NCBI GenBank assembly: GCA_030672805.1
Contig: DAOVFR010000002.1
Span: forward strand, 1 to 29,083
Source: Candidatus Krumholzibacteriota bacterium
GTDB lineage: Bacteria; Krumholzibacteriota; Krumholzibacteriia; Krumholzibacteriales; Krumholzibacteriaceae
Direction: 5' to 3'
DNA: 29,083 bases
In this document: piece after piece, positions 7,428 through 14,829 of the stretch
How positions within the stretch are numbered: the stretch's first letter is position 1
How the letters are laid out: each line of letters opens with the position of its first letter
The notes under the pieces: model-generated
Seen by the model: the letters and a program-made list of their open reading frames with translations, nothing else
What the model was told of the DNA's origin: nothing
Databases searched by the model: none
Program-made: the position numbers and the translations under genes

Positions 7428-9541
7428 CCGATATGAAAATTGCCCGTCTGGATCAAATTCTGTATCGCCTGGGTTATGTAGCCGACGAGCAGATCAAACA
7501 AGCCCTCCAGCGTCAAAAATCGCACAGGGGGAGACTCGGCACCCACTTGTTGTTTTTTAAATTTATAAACGAGGAACAACTCGCGCACGCACTATCCTTG
7601 CAGCACCAGGTGCCGGCCTTCATACCGAGTGAGCATAAAATATCCAAGAGCATAATAAAGAGGTTTTCCGTTGCACTAGCCGAAAAGCATCAGGTTTTGC
7701 CAATAAATTGCAGCCCTGACGGGAAAATACTTACCCTTATCGTTGCAGACCCCGAAGACACCCGGGCCATCGAGGCGGCGAGGCATGCACTGCACTGTAC
7801 GGATGTGAATAAGTATGTTACCCCCGAATCCGTGCTCCGGAATATCATCACCCAATGCTATCGAAGAGAGGACAAGGATCCCGATGTAACTCAAATCATC
7901 GAGCTTCCGGAACTGTTCAACGAGGAGTCGGATACACTCGACGAATCCACCCTGTGTGCCGTTGAAGGAGAAAACCCTGATATCAGAAAAGTGCTGATGG
8001 TCAGCCGAACGATCTTTCTCAAGAACTTCCTCTGCCCCATCTTTGAACGCGATGGCTACAACCTTAGCGTGCTGTCGGACAGAGAAGACATATCGAGCAT
8101 GCTTCAGCAACCCCAGCTTGAACATGTACTGGTCTCGCCGGATATGGCTGAAGAATACGACAGTTGGATCAGACGGGCAAAGATACCGATTCCACAGGCT
8201 GAAGTAACCAAGTTCTCGACAGTAAGCGGAGCACTAATCGAAAATCCGGTTCCCTATGACGTGATCATCCAGAGTCTTTTTAGATCGATGCAGATCATCG
8301 CTGAAATGCGCAGTTCGGAGTGTATGGAAACCGCACCATACGATTTGATGCGCAAGGATATTGATAACCTGGCCGGTTCGGTCGGATTGACACGCCTGGC
8401 AGTCGATGGTTTGCAGATTGCCGTTTTGCTTCTCGTCCCTCAATGGGATCCGTGTTGCGAGATATCCACCCTGCAGGGAGAGAGAAACCATTCCTTTTTC
8501 ATCGATATCGATAAATCGCTCGAGTATGCAAGATCATTACGTTTCCCATGGAGCATCGAAGATGTATTATCCGCTTTTCTGGAACTGCTCTCTGAAAGAA
8601 GGAACCCGGATGAAGCCAACGTTTCCGACAAGGACATAGCCCTTGCGGCTCAGGTGTTGGTTCTCGTATGGTATCGTCATATCAGCATCAGGACTATTAA
8701 AGATTCACCAGAAGAAAATATTCGTGTGATCAAATCCGGACTCAGGGAAAAGTCCGGAAGACTGGCCCGGTCAGAAGTCGTCGAAACCTATATTCGTCTC
8801 ATCGAGCAGAGTGAGAATCTGTTTACAGCCCCTTACCACCAATTGTTCCTCGTCGGAACGGCCAATCAAACAATCGATCGATTTGCCACTCGTCTAAAAC
8901 ATCTGGGTTATCGTATCGTAGCAACCGACTCGCTCAAGGAAGCCGAACAGATGTGTGAACGTCTCTCTCCAACTGCTATTTTCGTATACGATGAATGCTA
9001 TCCTGAAGAAATCTTCGAGTGCAGCGAATTATTCAGGCACACAACTTCTGTCCTGCTGTATGCTATTACATCGGAATGCAACCCGTCTCATACATTGAAT
9101 CTCTTTGACGCCGGCTTTGACGATGTCTTCATCCCTCCACACGACTTCGACATCATCGCAGCCCGTGTGAATAAATCCATCAAAGGGATAACCCAGGCTG
9201 AACCCATGGCTTCCAAACAAGGGGGATTCAGCGCTTCATTCAAGGCATTTGCTTTCACCGATCTGATTCAAGCGCTCGGCCAAAGCCTGAAATCGGTTCA
9301 CATCAATCTTGTAAAAGGCAGCGGAGAAAAAGCCGATATCTACATGAATCAGGGGAAAATCGTCTGTGCGACTTGCGGCGAAATGACCGGAGCTGAAGTG
9401 ATATATCACATTATCACCTGGGAGGAAGACGGCGCGTTTACTGTCGAGCCCGCAGAGCAATTCCCCGAGGGAAACATCTCTGTATCCAACGATGCAATCC
9501 TCATGGAAGGCGTCCGGCTTCTAGACGAAAGCAGGATATAG
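7424..9541 (+). CDS. MshEN / pseudo-receiver / DUF4388 protein coupled to PilT
   Basis: 705 aa multidomain cytoplasmic protein. Residues 8-31 and 37-60 are two copies of the 24-residue MshEN c-di-GMP motif (RLGxxLxxxGxxxxxxLxxxLxxQ) with the canonical 5-residue spacer. The substitutions are G3D and L17I in the first copy and G10K in the second. A receiver-like fold follows (about 189-300). The middle (about 300-470) is unrecognised, perhaps a degenerate HD-GYP-type helical domain. A second receiver-like domain (about 481-590) keeps a phosphoacceptor-like Asp in VYDECYP but lacks the acidic pair and the conserved Lys. Residues 600-705 form a DUF4388 (PATAN) domain with MNQGKIVCA and the terminal DE. 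No ATPase domain is present. The 4-nt overlap with the PilT-like gene suggests a c-di-GMP sensing regulator of pilus retraction. Confidence 0.85.
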   Translation: MTDMKIARLDQILYRLGYVADEQIKQALQRQKSHRGRLGTHLLFFKFINEEQLAHALSLQHQVPAFIPSEHKISKSIIKRFSVALAEKHQVLPINCSPDGKILTLIVADPEDTRAIEAARHALHCTDVNKYVTPESVLRNIITQCYRREDKDPDVTQIIELPELFNEESDTLDESTLCAVEGENPDIRKVLMVSRTIFLKNFLCPIFERDGYNLSVLSDREDISSMLQQPQLEHVLVSPDMAEEYDSWIRRAKIPIPQAEVTKFSTVSGALIENPVPYDVIIQSLFRSMQIIAEMRSSECMETAPYDLMRKDIDNLAGSVGLTRLAVDGLQIAVLLLVPQWDPCCEISTLQGERNHSFFIDIDKSLEYARSLRFPWSIEDVLSAFLELLSERRNPDEANVSDKDIALAAQVLVLVWYRHISIRTIKDSPEENIRVIKSGLREKSGRLARSEVVETYIRLIEQSENLFTAPYHQLFLVGTANQTIDRFATRLKHLGYRIVATDSLKEAEQMCERLSPTAIFVYDECYPEEIFECSELFRHTTSVLLYAITSECNPSHTLNLFDAGFDDVFIPPHDFDIIAARVNKSIKGITQAEPMASKQGGFSASFKAFAFTDLIQALGQSLKSVHINLVKGSGEKADIYMNQGKIVCATCGEMTGAEVIYHIITWEEDGAFTVEPAEQFPEGNISVSNDAILMEGVRLLDESRI

Positions 9542-9614
9542 CAAACACCGCCGAATTTCAGCAAAGAAAGAAAATAGTCCGAAAAGACAATAAAGACACT
9601 CAATTTTTATTTCA

Positions 9615-10499
9615 CTATGCTTTTAATGCTCCAACGCTTGCAACCTTTCCGTGAAACATCGAATAAGTAAAAAAGGCATAATAGTCTGGACGATTCAAAA
9701 TAAAATCCCGCGAGTCTGGTCTGCAAAGACGTTGATATTGAGCCCAATCATCCCGTGTTATCTCTGACCGCGGATCCCCCCAGCGCATTTCAATCAGTGA
9801 CATCACGGCTTTGCGGATATCATCACCCAGCGGAGAATGAACACTGCCCGCAAAGGTGTGGGCAGTAGATTCATTCAAACCGGCCTTGTGAAACCAACCC
9901 AGCGCGCTCAAGAAATGCAATTCCGGGTTCATCCCCTCGACGAACGGGGCAATCCCTGGAAAGGTTGCATTCAGCCGGGCCTCCAACAGGGGATATCCCG
10001 GAAGAAGCTGTTGAGAAGACCATAGAAGTATAGCCAGGATACCGCCGGGCTTTACCACCCTCGCAACTTCCTTCAGCAGAGATATGGGTTTTGCAGGAAT
10101 TAATCCAACGCAGTCCACACTCCACGCCCAATCGAAAGTATCATCGCCGAAGGGAAGTTTCTCTACGTTTCCCTGCTGGAAGGATATTCGTTCTGAATGG
10201 CCGGATTTATTTGCAATTTCCCTTGCATGAGCCAAAAACCCGGCCGACAAATCAAGGCCGGTGACGTGTCCATCCGGCGCCACTGCATCGGCCAGCAATA
10301 AGGTATGACTTCCAATCCCGCATCCCGCATCCAGACCGCGGCTGCCGGAAGGTAGCTGTAATTTCCGGATTGCTGCACGAATAACCGGCTCTCTTAATAA
10401 ATCAGACAGATACAGCTTTTGTGCGTAATCGTTCATTTCGGGCACCTTGCCACCTGCTGAATGCGGCGGCATCTCGATCAGATGATGACGATTTTTCAT
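9615..10499 (-). CDS. class I SAM-dependent methyltransferase
   Basis: Up to 294 aa. The UbiE/type-11 style Rossmann core shows motif I LDAGCGIGSHT, an acidic motif II (VTGLDLS), post-II QGNVEKLPFGDDTFDW and motif IV/V with VKPGGILAILLW. The C-terminal cap is larger than in minimal members and ends FILNRPDYYAFFTYSMFHGKV. The start is uncertain: the ATG at 10499 has no clear ribosome site, while an in-frame ATG at 10436 follows AAGGTG at good spacing and may be the true start. It is convergent with the MshEN gene and divergent from phzF-like. The substrate is unknown. G+C is lower than in the flanking envelope operons. Confidence 0.85.
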   Translation of the reverse strand: MKNRHHLIEMPPHSAGGKVPEMNDYAQKLYLSDLLREPVIRAAIRKLQLPSGSRGLDAGCGIGSHTLLLADAVAPDGHVTGLDLSAGFLAHAREIANKSGHSERISFQQGNVEKLPFGDDTFDWAWSVDCVGLIPAKPISLLKEVARVVKPGGILAILLWSSQQLLPGYPLLEARLNATFPGIAPFVEGMNPELHFLSALGWFHKAGLNESTAHTFAGSVHSPLGDDIRKAVMSLIEMRWGDPRSEITRDDWAQYQRLCRPDSRDFILNRPDYYAFFTYSMFHGKVASVGALKA

Positions 10500-10695
10500 C
10501 CAAATTGGAAATTACCACAAGCATCCCCGGCAGTACATACCAAAACATCTCCTTTGGCAACCAGTTGCAATAAAGCATGATACAGCCAGACAGCGACAAT
10601 GCTCAATTTGGAATGGAAGTTGCGAATGCCCGATTATTTGCAGGTATTGTTTATAGAACATGGTTAATTGCAACGAATTCGTAAGGTGAAATATC

Positions 10696-11694
10696 ATGAT
10701 AAATCTAACGGTACATCAGGTCGACGCCTTTACAACAAAGCCGTTCAGCGGCAATCCGGCTGCTGTTATCACCGAAGCCGATGGTCTCACCGATGAAATG
10801 ATGCAGATGATCGCCAAAGAGATGTATCTATCGGAAACCACCTTCGTAACAGCGTCGGAAACAGAGGATTCCTCATTCAGGATACGGTTCTACACACCCA
10901 GCGAGGAGATCGGCATGAGCGGTCATGCCATTATCGCCTCGTGCTATGCACTGATCGTTGAAGGCAGGATACTCATCAACGAGGATATCACAAGGGTGTA
11001 CATGGAGACTAATTACGGTAAACTCCCCGTCGATATACACTTCAGAAAAAACCCATCCCCGGATATCACCGTCGGTGGAACCGGGCCTATTTCCGGAATC
11101 GCAATCACGGGTGTTAATTCGGGTATACTCGAAAAGATCATGATTCTTCAGAAGATCAGTCGTTCCCGCCCGTCAGATATTCCCGTTGCCCGGATCGTTA
11201 ACATTCTCGGGATCGATGAGAGGGAGATAACGGAAGCCTGTCTTCCGCTTGAGATTGTCTCGACTGGCATCGAGACTCTTATGATCCCGATTTGCAAGAA
11301 AGAAACGCTCATTAATATGAATCCCGATCTCATCAAACTCAACCTCTTGAACAACCAGTTCGGTATTGAATCAAATCACGTTTTCACCCTTGATACATTC
11401 AGCGAAGACTGTATCACCTACTCAAGAAACTTCATACCATCCATCGGGATGTGGGAAGACCCGGCCAGCGGCACCTCTTCCGCGGGTCTTGGAATGTACC
11501 TGCTGCGGCACGGCACCACCACGTCGGGCTCAATGATCATGGAACAGGGAAATGAGATCGACAGTCTGGCGAAAATCCTTGTGGAAATTAATGATGCTGA
11601 ACGTGAAGCAGGATCCATATGGATCGGAGGGCTCGCTGTTACATCGATAATGAGGAGTATTACTATAGAACAAGACGAGGTAACTATCGCCTGA
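10696..11694 (+). CDS. PhzF-family isomerase/epimerase-like protein
   Basis: 332 aa two-domain protein of the PhzF / diaminopimelate-epimerase-fold family. The start VHQVDAFTTKPFSGNPAAV is the family signature. MYLSETTFV holds the glutamate corresponding to the catalytic Glu of PhzF. FYTPSEEIGMSGHAIIAS matches the first-domain GHA motif, and the second domain has EDPASGTSSAGLGMYLL. The start ATG follows AAGGTG by 7 nt. No other phenazine genes are nearby, and most members of this family are not phenazine enzymes, so the reaction is unknown. It stands alone between a divergent methyltransferase gene and a convergent FmdE-like gene. Confidence 0.9.
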   Translation: MINLTVHQVDAFTTKPFSGNPAAVITEADGLTDEMMQMIAKEMYLSETTFVTASETEDSSFRIRFYTPSEEIGMSGHAIIASCYALIVEGRILINEDITRVYMETNYGKLPVDIHFRKNPSPDITVGGTGPISGIAITGVNSGILEKIMILQKISRSRPSDIPVARIVNILGIDEREITEACLPLEIVSTGIETLMIPICKKETLINMNPDLIKLNLLNNQFGIESNHVFTLDTFSEDCITYSRNFIPSIGMWEDPASGTSSAGLGMYLLRHGTTTSGSMIMEQGNEIDSLAKILVEINDAEREAGSIWIGGLAVTSIMRSITIEQDEVTIA

Positions 11695-11742
11695 ATGCCG
11701 GATTTAACCCGGAAGTAAAAATACCGGATGTCATGCCATTGA

Positions 11743-12480
11743 TTATCTGTTCAATCCGTTCAACCTTGATAGAAACTCGTCATATTCGATCAATTCTGCT
11801 TCAAACAATCCTTTTATCGGAACAACCAGAACATCCCTAACCACTTTCATCATGGTATCTTGATACAATTTTTTGTCAGCTCGATTTACAGAAGCAGGAT
11901 CCTCATCATAGGCAACTTCAACCTTCCACAATCTATCCATTTCCTCGTTTCCGATGAGCAAATGCTTTCGGTAAATGATATGAACAGCCTTCTTTTTCGG
12001 ATGATAACCAATATAATAATGATATTCTCTTCTTGGGGCTTTAATACTTTGATCAATGAAGTATTGGTTTTTTGCAGGATCATTTCTCCTGCCGCATCCC
12101 AGAACGCAGGAAATCACATCGCTCACAGTATGGTCCCTGCTGCTGATAAGAGTGAACTCTCCTCTTTCCAGTGTTTTTCCATTTCCCTTTATCAGATCAA
12201 CGGCAATTTGGGAAATTCGATACCCACCCGCGCCGCATAAACAAACATGCCCCAAATATCCACTCACATCATCAAAGCTTACTTCGACAGTCTCTCGATC
12301 CCGTGGGTAACTTCCCGCCAATACCCCATGATGATAGTGAAAAAGGACAGGTGGAATATTATAAATGAAGTTATATTTTTCGTTCCAACGTGATCCGTTA
12401 TCAACATCCTGGGCGCCGCATGATAAATCCGGGTTGAATATTAGCAACATACATAAGATGCTGATTCTGGAAATCTTCAT
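11743..12480 (-). CDS. secreted FmdE-like domain protein
   Basis: 245 aa. It starts at the ATG at 12480, with AAGGAG 9 nt upstream; the longer in-frame extension runs through the preceding gene and is rejected. The signal peptide is about residues 1-22 (a poor lipobox-like DLSC at 18-21). The core GYLGHVCLCGAGGYRISQIAV (74-94) resembles the FmdE-family 'HGHxCPGxxxGYR' motif. A second segment (SSRDHTVSDVISCVLGCG) matches the downstream conserved region where FmdE proteins have TDxCxxDAIxxxTGC. His78, Cys80, Cys82, Cys125 and Cys129 are candidate metal or redox ligands. FmdE homologues are usually cytoplasmic and tied to formylmethanofuran dehydrogenase or molybdopterin enzymes; here the protein is exported. 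It follows the PH-like gene by 79 nt on the same strand. Confidence 0.65.
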   Translation of the reverse strand: MKISRISILCMLLIFNPDLSCGAQDVDNGSRWNEKYNFIYNIPPVLFHYHHGVLAGSYPRDRETVEVSFDDVSGYLGHVCLCGAGGYRISQIAVDLIKGNGKTLERGEFTLISSRDHTVSDVISCVLGCGRRNDPAKNQYFIDQSIKAPRREYHYYIGYHPKKKAVHIIYRKHLLIGNEEMDRLWKVEVAYDEDPASVNRADKKLYQDTMMKVVRDVLVVPIKGLFEAELIEYDEFLSRLNGLNR

Positions 12481-12559
12481 GATCCCATTCTCCTTGCACT
12501 GGTGAGCCGGGCGCCTCACAGCCGTCTTGACAGCCGGTGCCGCCTTCTGTTTGCAACGA

Positions 12560-13000
12560 TCAGCCGGCCGTCCCGCGCACAGCCTCAATCGCGGATAACA
12601 ATTCCTTGGGTTGATCGGTGCCGATGCGATATGTCTTCCCGTCTGACATCTCGAGCTCGATCGCGTCCAGACCCGAAACATTGTACAACCATACCCCTGG
12701 TATCCAGCGGATTCCCCAGCCAAAGTACCATGAGTTGCGCACGGCCTCTACGCGGCGAATTGACGAAACCGCGAAAGTTTTCCGGATAAGTCCCGGGCCA
12801 AACCTGAGGCGGACCTCTGCGTCAGCAACTTCTACCGTTAGTGTGCTGAAAAGAACAAAGCAGACCAGGAGCAATAATAATACAGCAATGCCAACAGGAT
12901 GTGTCTCGACGGCAGCCAGGAGTACGATGAGCAAAATCATGACGGCGCCGCCGATCAAGAGTGACAGCGTTCCCACTTGTCGATGACGGTAACGTAACAT
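12560..13000 (-). CDS. two-TM membrane protein with PH-like (bPH) domain
   Basis: 146 aa. Two adjacent membrane segments (about residues 10-32 and 37-58) are followed by a soluble C-terminal domain of about 85 residues. That domain has the features of bacterial PH-like domains: VEVADAEVRLRFGPGLIRKTFAVSSIRRVEAVR, then a turn with Gly/Trp and LEMSDGKTYRIGTDQPKELLSAIE. The start is the ATG at 13000, with AAAGGA 9 nt upstream. It lies 69 nt downstream of the second candidate selenoprotein in the same orientation and is probably the last or next-to-last gene of the ABC operon. The function of this family is not established. Confidence 0.7.
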   Translation of the reverse strand: MLRYRHRQVGTLSLLIGGAVMILLIVLLAAVETHPVGIAVLLLLLVCFVLFSTLTVEVADAEVRLRFGPGLIRKTFAVSSIRRVEAVRNSWYFGWGIRWIPGVWLYNVSGLDAIELEMSDGKTYRIGTDQPKELLSAIEAVRGTAG

Positions 13001-13069
13001 CGGAATCGATCCTTTCGATAAATCCACCGACCTGATGCCTTCAGCAATTCCAGGCGGTGACACCGACCC

Positions 13070-13276
13070 TCACAGAGCTTCTTTGGATTTGGCGGTCTTG
13101 CCTAATAAATACACGCCCAGCCCCATGCACACCGCATGTAAAGCCAGCGCTCCCGCAAGTCTTCCAGCCTCAATGAACCCTTCCGTATGGGAGAAGACCC
13201 CTCCCAGTATGTACACTATTCAAGCAAGACCGGCCAACAGCAACAGGATTCCCACGACCCGTGATACGGTTTTCAC
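13070..13276 (-). CDS. candidate small membrane selenoprotein A (in-frame UGA, Sec19)
   Basis: A 69-codon frame opens with GTG (13276), with AAAGGAG 7 nt upstream, and ends at TGA (13070-13072). It is broken only by TGA at 13220-13222. With selenocysteine at codon 19 the product has 68 residues and two membrane helices: about 4-28, with Sec in GLAUIVYIL, and about 39-60, with RLAGALALHAVC. Everything after the UGA stays hydrophobic and in frame, then ends in a Lys-rich tail. It resembles its upstream neighbour gene: Ala-Sec-Ile-Val, a Val seven residues on, Leu-Ala-Gly, then His-(Ala/Gly)-Val. A hairpin of SECIS type follows the UGA. Standard gene callers split it. The alternative is a pseudogene with a nonsense mutation, made less likely by the neighbour carrying UGA at the same place. 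Confidence 0.7.
13188..13206 (-). promoter_or_regulatory. candidate bacterial SECIS for selenoprotein A
   Basis: Counting from the UGA, nt 14-19 (UGGGAG) pair perfectly with nt 27-32 (CUCCCA) around the loop GGGUCUU. Two more pairs form if C13 bulges. The loop starts 20 nt after the UGA with G first, and contains GGUCU as in the E. coli fdhF SECIS loop. This fits the published bacterial SECIS model (apical loop about 16-37 nt from the UGA, G in the first two loop positions). Confidence 0.6.
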
Positions 13277-13342
13277 ATCGCGTCTCCTTTACGATTCAGA
13301 GGAGAAAAACCCGCCCATCCCACGACCTGGCACCTCACACGC

Positions 13343-13531
13343 CTAACCCACCCCCAGCGCTTTGATGACCAGCCACAGAGCCAGGATGGCTGTCACGCCG
13401 TGGAAGGCATACCCGGCGAGCGTTCTGACACTCAGACCTGAAGTCCTGCCGCGGATCACGTCCGCCATCACGGACACGATTCAGGCTGCCGACATCAACC
13501 AGACAACAACCGCGCCAATCCACAACCACAC
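13343..13531 (-). CDS. candidate small membrane selenoprotein B (in-frame UGA, Sec17)
   Basis: A 63-codon frame opens with GTG (13531) behind GGAGGTGA and ends at TAG (13343-13345), broken only by TGA at 13481-13483. Read as selenocysteine the product has 62 residues: helix 1 about 2-26, with Sec17 in MSAAUIVSVM, a short basic loop (RGRTSG), and helix 2 about 38-59 (LAGYAFHGVTAILALW). The first start lies 42 nt after the ABC permease stop, and selenoprotein A begins 66 nt downstream, so all share a transcript. From the UGA on, it aligns with A without gaps through LAG, then with one gap to the shared His. The two genes have diverged elsewhere, yet both keep UGA. The function is unknown; an intramembrane redox or ligand-binding role is only a guess. 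Confidence 0.7.
13451..13465 (-). promoter_or_regulatory. candidate bacterial SECIS for selenoprotein B
   Basis: Counting from the UGA, nt 16-20 (GCGGA) pair with nt 26-30 (UCCGC) around the loop CGUGA. The loop starts 21 nt downstream and has G in position 2. A competing 10-bp hairpin starts directly after the UGA (nt 1-10 with 17-26, loop UGAUGG, two G-U pairs). Its loop is only 10 nt from the UGA, closer than the usual model. Which form is used cannot be decided by eye. Confidence 0.5.
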
Positions 13532-13572
13532 CGTTGACTCACCTCCATTCAATGAATCCGTCTATTTTGATG

Positions 13573-14829
13573 CTACGCACGCTTCAGCCACTTGAAGATC
13601 TCACGCACACTCGGACGCTTTCCATACATCAGCACACCGATGTGGAAAATCTTTGCCGCGAGTTTGCCGGCGACGTAGATGCTCATGATCAGGATCGCGA
13701 CGCTCAGCACGATCTGCCACGCGGGCGGCATGAGAACATTGATCCGCATGAACATCACGATCGGCGTGAAGAACGGGATCAGCGAAACGACGGTTGCAAA
13801 TGTTCCGTCAGGGTTCTGTATCACCGCCATCGGGACCAGGATCGTGAACACGAGACACATGACCACGGGGGTCTGAAGCTGCTGGGCCTCCTGGTCCGAG
13901 TTGCACACCGAGCCGATGCCGGCAAAGAGCGACGCGTAGAAGAGAAACCCGAGCACGTAGAACAGGGCGAAGTACGCGAGCGTGACCCACGTGAAGCTCA
14001 CCGCCCCCGCGAAGGTCCCCGTGCTCAGCGCATAGAACGACGCGAGCAGGGCAAATATCGACCAGATTGCGTACTGGGTGAGCCCGACCGCCCCGACTCC
14101 GAGTATCTTCCCGATCATGAGATCGAACGACGTCAGCGATGAGAGCAGCACCTCGACGACCCTGTTGTTCTTCTCCTCGATAATGCTCCTCTGGACGGCC
14201 ACACCCCACAGGAGGATCGTCATATAGAGCATCATTATGAAGACGAAGGTCGTGATGAAAATCATCTCGAAATCGCTCTTCCTCTCCTCTCCCTTCGACA
14301 CGCGCATCGTCTTGAGCTTCACGCCCCTTATCATATTCTTGACCTTCGAGTAATCCATGCCCTCGCCGGCGAGCCGTTTTCCGATCACCGCCTGGTCGAG
14401 GGCGCGTTCGACGCGTTCGAGCGTTTTCACGGCGCCGAGCCTTTTACCGAAATATGCCGCCTCGCCCTTGCTCACGATGTCGCCCGGAATTATCAGGTAG
14501 CCGTCGATCGCATCCGCTTCGATCTCGGCGTTCAGGCTTCTTTTGACCTGGTCGATCTCGCCCTCCGAGGCGCGGACGTGTCTAAACACGAACATGCTGG
14601 AGCCGTCATCGAGCGTGTCCTGAAGGCTTTCGGTGAATTCATTGTAGATCGCGCTCTCAATGTCTACGACCGCCATGGTGACCTGGCTCTCCGGGGTAAG
14701 CTCGAACAGCATCCCGGGGACTATGATCATCGCGCCCATGAGGACGGGGCCGAGGACGGTTCCCACGAGGAAACTTTTTTTCTTCACCCGTTCGAGGTAC
14801 TCACGCCTGGCCACTTTAAGAAACTTCAT
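13573..14829 (-). CDS. ABC-2 type permease, NatB-like
   Basis: 418 aa inner-membrane permease. A cytoplasmic Arg/Lys-rich start (KVARREYLERVKKKSF) leads into TM1 (about 24-44). A large extracytoplasmic domain follows (about 50-185), then about five or six further helices from residue 200 on, the arrangement of NatB/YhaP-type ABC-2 exporters. The start is the ATG at 14829, with GAGG 6 nt upstream; it overlaps the ATPase gene by 14 nt, so the subunits are translationally coupled. NatAB of Bacillus exports sodium, but this family has varied substrates and none is indicated here. The candidate selenoprotein genes follow 42 nt downstream. Confidence 0.88.
   Translation of the reverse strand: MKFLKVARREYLERVKKKSFLVGTVLGPVLMGAMIIVPGMLFELTPESQVTMAVVDIESAIYNEFTESLQDTLDDGSSMFVFRHVRASEGEIDQVKRSLNAEIEADAIDGYLIIPGDIVSKGEAAYFGKRLGAVKTLERVERALDQAVIGKRLAGEGMDYSKVKNMIRGVKLKTMRVSKGEERKSDFEMIFITTFVFIMMLYMTILLWGVAVQRSIIEEKNNRVVEVLLSSLTSFDLMIGKILGVGAVGLTQYAIWSIFALLASFYALSTGTFAGAVSFTWVTLAYFALFYVLGFLFYASLFAGIGSVCNSDQEAQQLQTPVVMCLVFTILVPMAVIQNPDGTFATVVSLIPFFTPIVMFMRINVLMPPAWQIVLSVAILIMSIYVAGKLAAKIFHIGVLMYGKRPSVREIFKWLKRA

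Noticed and set aside
10555..10570. Sigma-54-like sequence TTGGCAACCAGTTGCA before phzF-like gene
   Set aside because: GG and GC are 9 nt apart instead of the required 10, which normally abolishes RpoN recognition.
10402..10599. 65-aa minus-strand frame (start MSLSGCIMLYCNW) upstream of the methyltransferase
   Set aside because: It overlaps the methyltransferase start in another frame, lacks a ribosome site and has a low-complexity tail.
12481..12723. N-terminal extension of the FmdE-like frame (from MAGESAGYQ)
   Set aside because: It runs antisense-frame over the PH-like gene, is Arg/Cys/Pro-rich, and a strong ribosome site plus signal peptide fix the start at 12480.
13335..13529. 64-aa minus-strand frame starting MVVDWRGCC
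   Set aside because: It is a shifted frame over selenoprotein B with no ribosome site of its own and an improbable Arg/Asp-rich composition.
13070..13531. The two UGA-containing frames as pseudogenes or as evidence of a UGA-to-Trp/Gly code
   Set aside because: Several clear genes here end in TGA (for example at 2174, 2796 and the rph stop at 16477), so UGA is a normal stop. Both frames are otherwise intact with ribosome sites, and share the UGA position. A pseudogene origin for one copy is not excluded.
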